The notes under the pieces are model-generated. The model saw only the letters and a list, made by a program, of their open reading frames with translations, did no database searches and was not told where the DNA came from. Both the position numbers and the translations under genes were made by a program. From positions 33,234,001 to 33,294,000 of the forward strand of contig OU612065.1 of NCBI GenBank assembly GCA_914767715.1: a DNA stretch of 60,000 nt, read 5' to 3'. Source of the stretch: Membranipora membranacea (lineage: Eukaryota; Bryozoa; Gymnolaemata; Cheilostomatida; Membraniporidae). This document shows positions 11,874 to 23,607 of this stretch, one piece after another (the first letter of the stretch is position 1; each line of letters opens with the position of its first letter).

Positions 11874-12725
11874 ATGAAAAACCCATTAAAATCAGCATAT
11901 ACAAGCAAGATATGCTGAGGAATGTGTCATCTGACTCTAAATCATGGAATGTTCGACAGGCAGTTGAAGGTATGAGTCCTGTTATCCCTCATAACCATGT
12001 TTCATCATAAACAATCACACCTAATGATTGCAATTCCATTTTTTACTGATCACTCTCTAATTTCAAGTGACCATTATTTATGCATGCACATGTTATAGAG
12101 GATATCCTATTGGACATGGTAAATAAAGTTGTCGCTCAACAACCTGCACAGGATGAGACGGATGTCATTGAATCAGCACTAGATTCCCTCAATTGTCAAC
12201 CTGATGGTCCTCATGTCCCTGGCATTGAAAGCCGAATGTCCCTGTCAGAAAAGAGTGTGTACCCGGATGTTTGGACTCCTGATCAATGGACAGCCTTCAA
12301 GTCAAAACACAACTGGCTCATCGCTAAAGGCGGATGCCTTGGATGTTCTATATGCCTCAGATGGTATGAGTATGTTGCGTGCCAATGGTAAGTGGGTTTC
12401 CTGTGAAATAACTTACAATGGCAGCACCAGGCCGTCGCAGTTGAAATCTCTCAGAAAAAAAAATTCTGACCATGCAAGTTCCTCTTCTATGACAAAGCTG
12501 TTTCGATAAAGAGGGAAGCAGACGAGAAAAAGCGAGAACGGGCTGTTGACCAAATAGATAGTAGAGCATTTTCTACAACGGGGAAATGCTTCGTCACAGC
12601 ATATAAAATGGCGAAGTCAGCGAGGCCATTTTTAGACTATGAAGAAGATATGCTGATGATAAATGGTGTGGATCTTGGCGGAATATTGCACAGCGACAGT
12701 TCTGAAAAAGAAATATTTGAGCCTT
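11874..12725 (+). pseudogene. hAT-derived (KIAA1586/ZNF862-like) gene fragment, frame-broken
   Basis: Conceptual pieces resemble the N-terminal zinc-binding region of hAT-derived KIAA1586-like proteins: WTPDQWTAFKSKHNWLIAKG followed by GCLGCSIC, then QLKSLRKK, and downstream AYKMAKSARPF with NGVDLGGILHS. A first exon (about 11874-11969, donor GTATGA) joins in phase 1 to sequence starting at 12100. The frame shifts near 12345 and again near 12480, and nothing of the transposase catalytic core follows. Right after 12725 the sequence becomes the duplicated intron of the TIR gene family, so the fragment is cut by, or borders, the segmental duplication. Confidence 0.6.
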
Positions 12726-13074
12726 GATCATTCTAACTCCTAAGGAAAAAAAATATATATACAAAATGCATTTTGTTGCTGCTTGTTCTAAGCAACACTC
12801 ATTCTCGAAACAAAACATTTGTTTATCCAGGAAGGGTTGGATACCCACCCTCTCTGGATTATCGGCCAGCATCCTTGTATTGGGAGTTGTCCTACCGAAT
12901 ACGCAAAAGGCACTTAGCATGTAAATTGATATTTTCGTTATTAATGACCAATACTTGCTATAATTAAGCGGAACCATTGGCACCTTATCTTGAACTGCAG
13001 CTGCATAAGATGTAAGGTGAGACCACTTCATGAACCATGTTTCTTGGTGACATAATTCCAATCACATTATTCAG

Positions 13075-14550
13075 GTGATAACACACTGGGAGCGATGGCT
13101 CAAGCTGTGGAGAATGCCTCGGTGGTAGTCCCTGTTCTAACAGAGAAGTACAAACACAGTAATCCATGCAGGCAAGGTATGAAATATGGCAATGTTGATT
13201 GCTTCATGGTTGAATTTGAGTAACGATTTATTATAAAACCTCATTCGGCAAAAACAGTTTATATTGGTAAGGTTTTTGAACTGCAAGTAACTGCAACTAC
13301 AGACAATGGAAATTTAAAATTGATTGAGTCAAATTAGGGTGTTGATGAAATAAAACTTACACATTCAGGTTCAAATTTAATTGCCACTCTAGTGTCAAAG
13401 TCAAAGAGCCAAATTTTGCATATGTATCCTTTGTAGAGGCCTCCTACGCTAATAGTCTGAGTAAAAGGTTGCTACCGATATGCCTGCAGCCGAAATACAG
13501 GCCAGATGGATGGCTTGCTCTCCTGCTAGGGGGCGCTTTTCATTACGATCTTTATGAGCATCAAGACTTTGAAAACAACTTCAGGAGTTTTTATCAGCAC
13601 TTGGGAATGAGGCAAAGTTAGCATCCGCACCGACATCTGGTGAGTGTAAAATTTCTGTTGATTTCATTTTATTGAAATATCATCATCGTCTTGACTTAGT
13701 TGAGAAAACAAATATATAGGAACTTGCTCCCATATGTCACATATTGTCGAATTTGGTCCTCAAATGACGCTTTTTTTTTTACCGAAGCCATATTAACACC
13801 CATACAACATATTCTAGTTCAATGAAATCATTTGCTTATGTTTACAGGGGATGTCCACGTAAGAAGATCAAAAGTTGTCCCGCCACAGCCTTTGATTAGA
13901 ACGATAGACAGGCCTGCTCCTACAGGAAGTGTAACCCGATCACAGTACTCAGTTGATTTATGCCGGAAACGAGTCCTCTTATAGTGGCTAATCTAATCTA
14001 ATAATGATTGGCACAGCAAAACTATCCAAGGTTAGGAATCCACCGGAAAGTTTTTTACCTGCAGCCAATATTCCATACTCTCCAAGCCGTCTTTCCTCTC
14101 ATCCCAGTTTAGAGTTTATCGCTGCTGATGTTGCGACATCCCACACATTTTTTAGGTTGAAACCATTGTCGAGATATTATTTAATCCATATATAATCTTA
14201 CATAAACACCTATTCCTATGAAAACAATGAAATGTAAATACACAACCTTACTTACTTTACAAACTCAGTCCCATCAATATTGGCAAAGCTATATAATAAT
14301 ATCACAGGTCAACAAGTTGCCTTTGACTATTTGTTGTTGTATACTTATCAAGACAACCTCTATAAATAAATAAAATTAAATAAATAACTATATGTAATTA
14401 TTTTCTCTGTTAGCTTTTCTGGAGTTAATGGTAAGCTGCTGGCAGAACTAGCCACCATCAGAGCCACAGCACCAGATACATACTGAGAACAAGATGTCTA
14501 TGGTAGACTTACTCAAGTTTAACACCTCTCTTAGTGAGCTTACATAGCAA
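13075..14550 (+). pseudogene. Decayed TIR-SAM copy of the ARM-TIR family
   Basis: Exon 5 (13075-13176, 102 nt) is intact. Exon 6 (13437-13639) has 203 nt against 204 in both intact genes: one A is missing in the AAAACAAACTTC tract, shifting the frame. The first SAM exon, from about 13849, lost about 75 bp and with it helix 1 (the GWSEQQVSDW part) and the donor. The second SAM exon, from about 14415, lost about 17 bp, producing TGA right after the Asp-Thr-Tyr codons. No ARM exons and no exon with the catalytic Glu are present. Non-functional as a TIR-SAM protein. Confidence 0.88.
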
Positions 14551-15175
14551 CTGGGTCAGCTCAATCTGTCAGCTTATGTTACATTTAGTAAACTGGGGGG
14601 CCTTTCAATTAGATGAGCTATGCTTTACTAAAGGATGATATCATATCGCTCAAAATTTAATCAAGCCAACCTATGATACAGAAATATAAGTTCATGACCC
14701 CAAAGTTGAGTTAGTTTCAAAGCATCCCCTAATATTCTCTTGTATTGGATATGGATCAAATTATGATATGTGTTGGCATCCTGTGGCTTTCTGCACAGAA
14801 ATGTCTATGAAAAAATGAAATTTTAATTTTTAACAAAGCATCGTAGAAGTAATTGGCAGTGTTTAACAGTTGTCAGCAGTATGACTAGTTTTGACACAGC
14901 AATGAGCATATGATAACATGTATGTATGAAAAATAATTTCTCCAAATATGTATACAATATAAACAGTAAAAAAAAGATAATATAATATGCAAATCATTGC
15001 GTAATTAGTGAGTCATGAATAGATTCGAATACATTTTTACTCTGCTGATATATGATAACATGTCAATCCTCTTCTATGGGCACCTGACCAAGGGTGTCAA
15101 GTGCTTGACTGTCTACTGTCACTGGGCCATAAGGGCAGGTGCTCCACAGTCCAGCGGTCATATGGGCAGGTGAGC

Positions 15176-15377
15176 CTAAGTTGAAGTTGGAGGAGGGATA
15201 TTTCTTGGTAGTGATGTACTTTTGCTTGATGTTGTACTGTTAGTAGAATGCCGAGGCGATTGGTTATGCCTGGGAGAAGAAGAGCCTCCACTGGCATTGT
15301 ATGAACGACTGAGCGAGCTTATCTTCTTCTTGATGGACCCACCGTCTCCATGGTTAGATGATAGAGTGCCCGTACCA
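15176..15377 (-). other. Orphan intact copy of the srGAP terminal exon
   Basis: This 202-nt block is the duplicate of the last srGAP exon at 25006-25207. Acceptor (TTTATCTGTAG on the - strand), length, phase and stop codon are preserved, and the Ser-rich coding ([20 protein letters not shown] and onward to NIPPPTST) is open. No srGAP SH3 exon accompanies it; the duplicated block ends before that. It could serve as an alternative last exon about 10 kb downstream of the normal one, or be a passive copy. Its unbroken frame may simply reflect youth. Confidence 0.75.
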
Positions 15378-17193
15378 CTACAGATAAATGAATTCGGTTG
15401 TATGGGTTACAAGCTAAAGCTATATTGACAATATCAAATAGTATCGAATCTGACTACAAAGCAGGCAAACAAGTAGTATATCCCCACAGTGTAACTCATA
15501 CAAGGACATCCAAGGGCAGATCAACTCAAACTGTTGCTTGGTTTTATTATATAATGAAAAACCCGAAGTATTACGTTTTGAGATACTAATAAACGAGCCC
15601 TTTTACTCAAAATTTAGGTAACATTTTTCTTTTTGTGTCCTCTACCAGGTGGATGGTTCGGGCCAACGACCATATTGGCTGGGTTTTGTGATCCAAAGGA
15701 ATGTTTAGTTTTAAATGGTTAGGTTAGCAAGAAAACGAGCTGTGTTTTAAAAGAGAAAAGTGATTTACTAAGAGGAATACAGCATCATGCAAGCTTCCTA
15801 TTACTGTTACAAATTTTGTAAAAAAAAGTAAAGACATCCTTTTGTATAGCTCTAACCAGCTGAGTAATGTGGATTAAGGCTATGATATCAAAGGTTACAA
15901 TCTTTGTGACTCCAGGAATTTTGGTCCCTGGTGACTGGTTAAAGTATGTTGCATCTAGAGTCGCTCCCTCAATGAGTCGAGCTGCGGGGCAGCATCTCCG
16001 AACACAACCAAATTGTATGTAATGACAATGCCTACGAGTTTAAAGTTGACAAATGATAGCAAATTAAAACTGGTTAAATATTGAAAACCTCATTAAATTG
16101 ACTGAAAGTTGTGTAAGCGTGATGATTAGATATTGTTATACAACCCACACAAAACATTACACCAATAGTTTTAAAAAAAGTGAATGCACTATAACCAATC
16201 ATGCAGCAAGAGGAATCGAAATGAACAAATAAGGCCAGCCCGACAGCTAGGTATAATAAGTTATAACGTTTACCAATTTCTATCAGAGCCCTTGACTGCA
16301 ATTAGGAACACTGCTTAACAAGACCATCTTGCGACGAATTATTTAACTTGTTTCTAATGGCCTCCAATACGAAGAAAGGAGGACAAGTTTGTTTTAGTGC
16401 GAGGAAAATACTAATAGAATCATTCGACCACCACCGACTGAGTGCATCCACAGGACTAATTTTAAATACTTACCAAGTAGTTATAGTTATAGTAGACCAA
16501 AATTGATCCATTTTGCCCAAACCCGAATGCAGGCAAACTGTATCAAACTTGGTCTATAGTTATAGTGGCACGTTAAGAGAGTGTCAGGCTATTACACTGT
16601 GGCAGTAACTAACCTGAAAGCCTGAGGCCCTCTCCGTCTACCTACTGGGCTGTGAGGCCAGCGACTAGGGGTGCCTTCACCACCTGCCCAGGGCGCAGGG
16701 CTACAGGCTAACAGGCCAGTATACAGTAGTAGCTAGGATTTAATTATTATCACTGTCACATATACTTACTCAAATCGTACCTAAGCTTGATACACTGATA
16801 CGACTCGTGCTACGGAAAATCAACATTCAGTTTTTGTAATCAGTTACTGACATGTAAGTAACTGAAATCGGACAAATTGTATACACAGGTCTGAAAAATC
16901 ACCGTTTTTTTATAAATGCCACATGTGCATCTCATGCTTAATGTGAAAATAGTTAACAGCGTTTGTATTCCAGCTTCTCTTCAAACCTAAAAGGGATGTA
17001 TAGTGCAGAAAAATACAGTACAGTCACCATTTTGTCCAAGGGCTAGCGGCCATAGCTGGGCCTCAATACCACCATGACCATAATTGATCACCTGACTCCT
17101 AACTCATATGATTGGATTAGGAAGCAGGTGACGGCACAAACCTCCCATAGCTGTAGAAAATAATTAATGCATTGGGTTCTTCTTACATTGCAG
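15378..17193. other. Duplicated non-coding flank
   Basis: Matches 25208-26912 up to about 16965. Contains a degraded match (about 16615-16715) to the exon-like block at 26561-26658, here with an internal stop. No gene recognised. Confidence 0.6.
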
Positions 17194-17347
17194 TTTTCCT
17201 AATATGGATGGAGTTTTGCTGGCAGAGCTCGTTGCCTTTAGATTCACATGCGCTGATACATATTATGAAATAATGAAACAGGATCATGATATACCGATGA
17301 TTGATCTGTTGAGACTTAACGCTGCCTACAGGGCGCTGCTCAGGTGA
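17194..17347 (+). CDS. Lone divergent SAM-domain terminal exon
   Basis: After the acceptor TTCTTACATTGCAG the phase-2 frame reads FPNMDGVLLAELVAFRFT and continues to the stop TGA at 17345-17347. This aligns along its whole length with the last exon of gene 2 (FSGVDGKLLAELATIRAT and onward), with the same entry phase and nearly the same length (154 against 151 nt), but at much lower identity than the A/B/C copies. No upstream SAM half-exon in matching phase is visible nearby. It is either the remains of an older family member or an alternative 3' exon for one of the TIR genes. Confidence 0.6.
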
Positions 17348-18263
17348 CATTTGATGAGCAAGGCTTGACCTTATAATGGAGGTTTGTTAGTTTCCTTCAC
17401 CAGGAGCAATATTTGACAGCCTAGTTTCACTTCATCTCCATGACACATACCATCGGGGCACCTGTCCAATCAGGGATTATCAGAGCACCTGTCTAGCCAA
17501 GTCATAAGTGCATCTGTCTAATAAAGTCAACAGAGCACCTGTCTAATCAGATCATCAGGGGACCTGTCCGAGCTACTCATCAGAGCTCATGAAGGAAGCT
17601 TCACCACTGTGATCGACCTGATCGAAGATTGCAGTTTTGTCATTGGGGTAAATTACTGAGATGCTCAGCTTCCAATTTAGCACCTTAGTTTTGTTCAAAT
17701 AATTTCTTATTGTCGATTTTTACTGATTTATTTTTACAAATACATACTGAGATTTGTTTGATTGTTTTAGTTAGTAAATGTCATAATTTTCTATTAATTA
17801 GAATATTGTGTTATCTTGCCATGATTGTTTTTGCTATCTCCTTGCATTAGTACTCATGCTAACAGAATTTACTGTGTAGTGGGCAAATACTGACAAATCC
17901 ATTTACTCAATTTTCCATAATATACACCTATTGTGATAAAGTTTTTGTTGTATTTGAATTTATACACCTACTACATTTTTTATCCATTTTGGTATTTTTT
18001 GCCGTTGATATCTTATACCTATGTAATACAATCCGAAAAAAGTGAAAGCATCTTTTGGGCCGTTGACCCCTTACTGCTTGCAGATTGCCCCTGAAAGCAT
18101 ATTTATTCTCCGTTGAGAGTTTAAAATTAAATCAGTTGTAATGTTTAAAATATCACTGAGGTGATTTAATTATACTGGATATAGAATAATTATGTTCTAG
18201 GGTTTATCACAGAGTGTCATGATTATGAACACAAGCGTGAGGGTCTAGCCTGGGCAGTGAGGG
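17348..18263. other. Intergenic, no gene seen
   Basis: AT-rich spacer before the gene 2 duplication unit. A tract near 17455-17590 repeats the phrase 'agagcacctgtctaatca' several times with variation, a short degenerate tandem repeat. No coding signal. Confidence 0.5.
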
Positions 18264-18798
18264 TCTATACAGGAAAAAAACAATCACTGGCAATTAGAAT
18301 TTTGATATTTTACGCTAAAAGAAAAGTTTTCTTAATTTGAATAGGGCTTCTTGCTCAAATTGTCAAATTTCTGATTAACAGCAAATGTAATTTACAGTGC
18401 TTAGCTGGTGCTAAGTTTTATTCCGAATTGTCGGCATGACCGCAGAAGACTGAAGACTGAGCAAATATTAACTTAACCCACTGATATTATACCTTGATAT
18501 AGATTGTGTCCTTAATTTACCTATTATTAATCATTGAGGGTGGTCCAATGTGAACTGATATAAAATAATCAATAACACAGGCTATGGTTACTATGCAACT
18601 CATACACAATGGACAATATCTGAGGACATGCTTTCATGAATATAGTTAAAGCAGTGTTAGTAGTTTAGTACTCTCGACACACAATCTATAGTTATGTGAC
18701 AGTTAAGTCAAATAAGTTTGTTATAGATAGGAAGAAAACACTCACTGAGAAAGTATTTATGAGCGACTGAAACACTGAAAAAAACTAACAGGACAGCA

Positions 18799-21700
18799 AT
18801 GGGAGACAGCTTACCAAAAGTATCTGCTCGGGATCAGTTGACATCGAGAGGTTCAGGACCGCCTAGCTACTCCACAGGAACAATGTCAGGCAGTCCAGCT
18901 CAAGGTGCTGGTGTAAGACCGCATCCTCCAGAGAATAAAGGAGAGGCAACCGAGCTAGCCTGCCTCACAAACGGCAGGGGGGAGCAAATACCGCCAGATT
19001 ACATTGCAAAATGGAAGTTTACCGACAGTAACAAGGAGAAAAGAATCAAAGAGATTATTTATACTCTCAATCTTCTCAAATCTAAAAAGCCTGCTGAACT
19101 TGTGCTTAATTCTAAAAGCTTTGAAAGATCTATCCAGTAAGTTGATTGCCTAGCCTTCATACCATCGTTGGTTGTTGTAAAAGTTTAATTTTATAGAGGC
19201 TTGTGCCAAACTTAGCAAACAGGGGAAGATTGATTATACCAATATCATTTTAATCACCAAGCCTATGATCTTCAGCATTGATTATAGCAACCTGGGTAGC
19301 CTAATCTGATATACTCATGGTTATGGTGACCAATAATCAACCACTCAGGTCAACCTCAATAGCATATTTCTGTATTTCAGTTTATTGTCACGTGGCCTGT
19401 ATCGAACACACAATACTCATGCACACAACAGAGAACTTGTTGTTAGACTACTGCTAGACAATGGTGCAATGCGCCTTCTCACCACATACTGGGCGGCTCT
19501 CATTCAGGAGTTTGAAGCTCAGCGTAGCACTGTAACAACTCATGTGAGCGGCAACGGTGAACTATGGCAGCGTTATGGAGAGATGCCAGATAAACAGTAC
19601 ATAGCAGCTAGTTTGCAAAACTGCTACCACTTGATGGTAGTATTTTGGAATGGATCTGATCCAAAGAACTATCAAACCTTAAAACAGATCTATGACACGT
19701 TAGGGCTCTTCCTGTTAGAAAATTTGGATAAATACCTCTACCCTGTCACAAGCCAGGATAACCACCCTCAATACAAAATAGTTAAGGCAATCTTTGGCAC
19801 ACTACATAATTTGTGCCATAAGTATGAAGAATGCATCGATGAGCTGAGATCTAAACGAGGACTAGCAATTCTCAGTCACTATAGAAACACAGGGTCAGTT
19901 ACATTGCAGGTGAAAAGTATGCTTGCGTCAGCTTATCTGCTACAGGACCAGGACATTGATCAGGCAGAGGCCATCATTGAGCTTGAAGAATTGGACATTA
20001 AGTTCATGATTACAGCCCTTGATGATGCATTGAAAGGTGAAAAGTATTACTCCAAAAAGTATGGCTACAATGTCGAGGAACTGATCTCAGGAATAAGTAA
20101 CATTGCCGCAATAGACTGCAACAAATCACGCCTTGTTGATGCCGGGATCCTGCCAGTCTATGTGAGAGCCATGAAGACATCGGACCTGACTATCCAACAG
20201 GAAGCTGCCAGCGGGGTGTGGGTATTAACGTTCGAGGAGAAAAACAAGAGCAGAATCATCTCCCAGCCAGACTTACTAAGTGGTACTTTTTTTTGGATCG
20301 GAGAGCAATGTGTGGTGTTGGTGAAATGAATTCTTACAGTTTCTATGTAAAATATGTGACTAGGAGCATATCAAAAATTTAAATCAGTCATGACATAAGA
20401 GAGCAGTATGCAGCAAGTTTCGAGCTCACATAGATTTTACTAAAGAATAAATAGCGTTGCAGCAAGAAGATTTTCTATTTTATTCTTGGATAGTAAGTCT
20501 TTTCATACAAGTCTTTTGTTCTTATAATACTGTAGAACTTAGAAAGCTATCTCAGAGTGAAAACAAAGATGTAAAGAAGGCAGCAGAGGGCGCTTTGTGG
20601 AAGCTTGAAGGAGAAGAAAAGTACCAGAGAAGTAAACAAAGCGCTGCTGCCGACGGAAGTGAGTAACAACGAAAGGGAAAATCCATCTGAGATTCAAACA
20701 CATACCAACTTTAACTTGTTAAGTTAAGTTTAAGTTGTTCAAGTGACCAATCACAAGCACCACACCCATCAACAAAAATCAACGAAACCAGCTGATCAAA
20801 TGCTGCTTGTTCCAATTGCTGTCACTGATTAGAATATCAGTATGTCCCTAGAAATAATTACCATCAAACAGCTATACATATCTCAATGAGAAGTTGGCAA
20901 AATTGACGTTGAGTTGAGTTGAAATCAACAAGAAATATGATATGATAACTGCAGCCTTTCTGATTTTAGAAGAGAAACAGCTGCAGCATATAATGATCAG
21001 CTACCAGTGGGATGTACAGCCTCAAGTGTTTAAGATAAGAGATAGATTAAAGCAGGCCGGATATAATGTCTGGATCGATGTGGAACAGATGCGGAAAAGT
21101 GAGAATTAACTTATACGTGTGATTTTGAACCTTGATCACTCTAAATCCTACGGAAACATAAAAAATATATACGAAATGCATTTTGTGGCTGCTTGTTCTA
21201 AGCTACACTCATTCTCGAAACAAAACATTTGTTTATCCAGGAAGGGTTGGATACCCACCCTCCCTGGATTATCGGCCAGCATCCTTGCATTGTTGCCGAG
21301 ATTGTTCCATTTCCACAGAATACACTGGTGTATTGAGATAATCCATGTTACGATACCCTCACTGTAACACGTCTATAATAAGTCCTATGCATAGTCGTGT
21401 TCGCTCACAAGACAGAGTAAGCAACCGAAATTTGGGTGCTAATATTGACCCGGAATGGGGAGTTGTCCAACCAAATACGCAGAGGGCACATTACATACCC
21501 TACTGACCTTATGTTTTCGAGTGGTTTAATATTTCGTGGTTAGCGATGACAGAAACCGGGAATAATTAAAACTAGCTAAATACACACACTATATGTCAGG
21601 AGGCTGAATAGCTCAGTGAGTAGAGCGTCTGCCTTGTAAGCCCTTGAATATGGGAAGTTGCAGCTTCTAATCCATTAGAGGTTTGTTTTTTTAAAGTAGA

Positions 21701-23607
21701 ATACTACTTCTACTATAGAGGAGTTCTCCTCTCAATTTTGCTGGCCTGAGATCCGTGAATAATTAAGACTGGTGAAAAAGGTTGGAGTTGTGCCCTCCGT
21801 GAATTAGGAGCCCGTGAAATATTAAGGTCAGTAGGGTAATATAAATTAATATTTCCGTTACAAACGGCCAATACTAGGGAATTTAGCAAAATAATTGGCA
21901 CATGATCTTGGACTTCAGCTGCATAAGATGTAAAGTCAGACTACTTCATGAACCATGTTTCTTGGTGACATAATTCCAATCCCATTATTCAGGTGATAAC
22001 ACACTGGTAGCGATGGCTCAAGCTGTGGAGAATGCCTCGGTAGTGGTCCCTGTTCTAACAGAAAAGTACAAACACAGTGCTCCAAGCAGGCAAGGTATGA
22101 AATATACCCATATTGAAAAGCGGTTTATCACAAAGCCAAAGGTAACATTATTGCAGGTAGTAACTGCAACTGCGGACAGTGGAATTTGAAAATGTGTTTG
22201 AATTGAAGTGTTATCTTTGAGCAAACTCAATGGTAGAATTATAGTTTTCATAAAAACAAAACTTACACATTGAGGTGAAAAAATTTCGTTGCCAGTCTAA
22301 TGTTTAACAGAGCTTTTGCTTATATATAATTTGTAGAGGCCTCCTACGCTAATAGTCTGAGTAAAAGGTTGCTACCAATACGACTGCAGCCTAAATACAG
22401 GCCAGATGGATGGCTCGCTTTCCTGCTAGGGGGCGCTTTCCATTATGATCTTTATGAGCATCAAAACTTCGAAAACAAACTTCAGGAGTTTTTATCAGCA
22501 CTCGGGAACGAGGCAAAGCTAGCATCTGCACCGGTATCAGGTGAGTGTCATGGTTGGTCACTTTTCTGTTGATTTCATGTAGCAAAATAACAGCATTATC
22601 TTGACTTAGATGCAAAAACAAATAAATAGTGACTTGCTACCTGATGTCACATAGTCTCGAACTCGGTTTTCAAATGACATTATCTTTACTACCAAAGCAG
22701 TGTTAACAAACATACAGCATACACTAGTTACATGCTGACAATATTTTGCTGATGTTTACAGGCACTGGAATATATTATATTAATATCAATGTTTACAGGG
22801 GAAGTCCAGGTAAGGAGATCAGAAGTTGTCCCTCCTCAGCCTTTGATTAGAACGATAGACAGGCCAGCTCCTACAGGCAGCATATCCCGATCACAGTACT
22901 CAGGCTGGTCCGAGCAGCAAGTCTCTGATTGGATCAAACGCATCAATCTTCAGAAATACTCAAAACAGTGAGTGGTAAAGAGCAGTTGATTTATGCTGAA
23001 CAAGTCCTCTAATAGTGGCTCGGTTTTTCTAAATAATGTCGTTTAGAAATCACTGACACAGTAAAAAGTGTCCCAGGATAAATTCCAACCGTAAAGTGTT
23101 TTAGCTGAAGCCAATATTCCATACACTTGCAAGCTGTCTCTCCTCTCATCCCAATTTAGAGGACACCACGTCTAATATTGAGATATCCGACACATTTTCC
23201 AGGTTGAAACCGTTGACGTGATATTATTTAATCCATATACAATCTTACATAAACACCTGGTCCTATGAAAACCATGAAGTGTAAATACACATCCTCACTT
23301 AATTTACAAATACAATTCCTATCAAAATTCGCGGAGCTATATCATAAAAAGAACAGAGGTCAACAAGTTGCCTTTAACTATTTGTTATGCTATGTTATGT
23401 TATGTATACTTTCAAGCCAACCTCTATAAATTAATGTATTTATTTTCTATATTTAGCTTTTCTGGAGTTGATGGTAAGCTGCTGGCAGAACTAGCCACCA
23501 TCAGAGCCACAGCACCAGATACTTATTTTTCCATCATGAGAGATGAGAACAAGATGGCTATGGTAGACTTACTCAAGTTTAACTCCTCTCTTAGTGAGCT
23601 TACATAG
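18799..23607 (+). CDS. ARM-TIR-SAM protein (gene 2), 8 exons, ~705 aa
   Basis: Exons: 18799-19136, 19381-20282, 20536-20658, 20970-21098, 21993-22094, 22337-22540, 22799-22967, 23457-23607, phases consistent to the TAG at 23605-23607. Residues 1-112 leader; 113-454 ARM-like helices; 455-599 TIR with ISYQW, WIDVEQM (Glu493 aligned with the SARM1 catalytic Glu) and YRPDGWL; 600-633 Pro-rich linker; 634-705 SAM (GWSEQQVSDWIKRINL then FSGVDGKLLAEL). Likely cytosolic NADase-type signalling protein, with ARM restraining TIR and SAM mediating oligomers, by analogy with SARM1; the order (ARM-TIR-SAM rather than ARM-SAM-SAM-TIR) shows it is not a plain SARM1 orthologue. The exon 2 donor is weak (GTACTT; gene 1 has GTAAGT), so read-through would give an ARM-only protein. 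Convergent with srGAP. Confidence 0.87.
21498..21837. mobile_element. TA-flanked miniature inverted-repeat element in gene 2 intron 4
   Basis: CCCTACTGACCTTA at about 21501 is mirrored by TAAGGTCAGTAGGG ending at about 21836, each flanked by TA. The corresponding introns in gene 1 (about 4415) and in the decayed copy (about 12918) lack the block, giving two empty sites. TA target and short inverted ends fit the Tc1/mariner style. It contains a tRNA-like segment. Confidence 0.7.
21602..21680 (+). repeat. tRNA-like sequence (pseudo-tRNA or SINE head)
   Basis: GGCTGAATAGCTCAGTGAGTAG resembles a tRNA acceptor/D-arm with A box, and a TTGTAAG anticodon-loop-like segment follows. The T-arm region lacks a good GGTTCGAATCC B box, so this is not called as a functional tRNA. 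Confidence 0.45.

Larger units (their letters stand above)
12726..16965. repeat. Segmental duplication, middle copy (B), paired with about 21120-26912
   Basis: Starting in the intron after the catalytic-Glu TIR exon, this block matches gene 2 and its downstream flank through 16965/26912. It carries TIR exons 5-6, damaged SAM exons, the last exon of srGAP on the other strand, and non-coding sequence. Within the intron 13177-13436 it is nearly identical to gene 1 (4679-4937) and clearly more distant from gene 2, so this stretch came from, or was converted by, a gene 1-type copy. The gene 2 side has an extra block of about 800 bp at 23710-24510. Confidence 0.88.

Noticed and set aside
12594-13061. 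155-codon - strand frame
   Set aside because: It spans the junction between the hAT-derived fragment and the duplicated intron, runs antisense to coding pieces, and resembles nothing.
17455-17590. CRISPR-like or regularly spaced repeat
   Set aside because: The 'agagcacctgtctaatca' copies are imperfect, irregularly spaced and few; the genome is eukaryotic.
21602-21680. Functional tRNA gene
   Set aside because: A box is good but the T-arm/B box is degenerate and the segment lies within a transposon-like insertion.
18799-23607. Calling gene 2 SARM1
   Set aside because: Domain order is ARM-TIR-SAM with one SAM, and the TIR has the YRPDGWL-type C-terminal half that SARM1 lacks; related module, not a simple orthologue.
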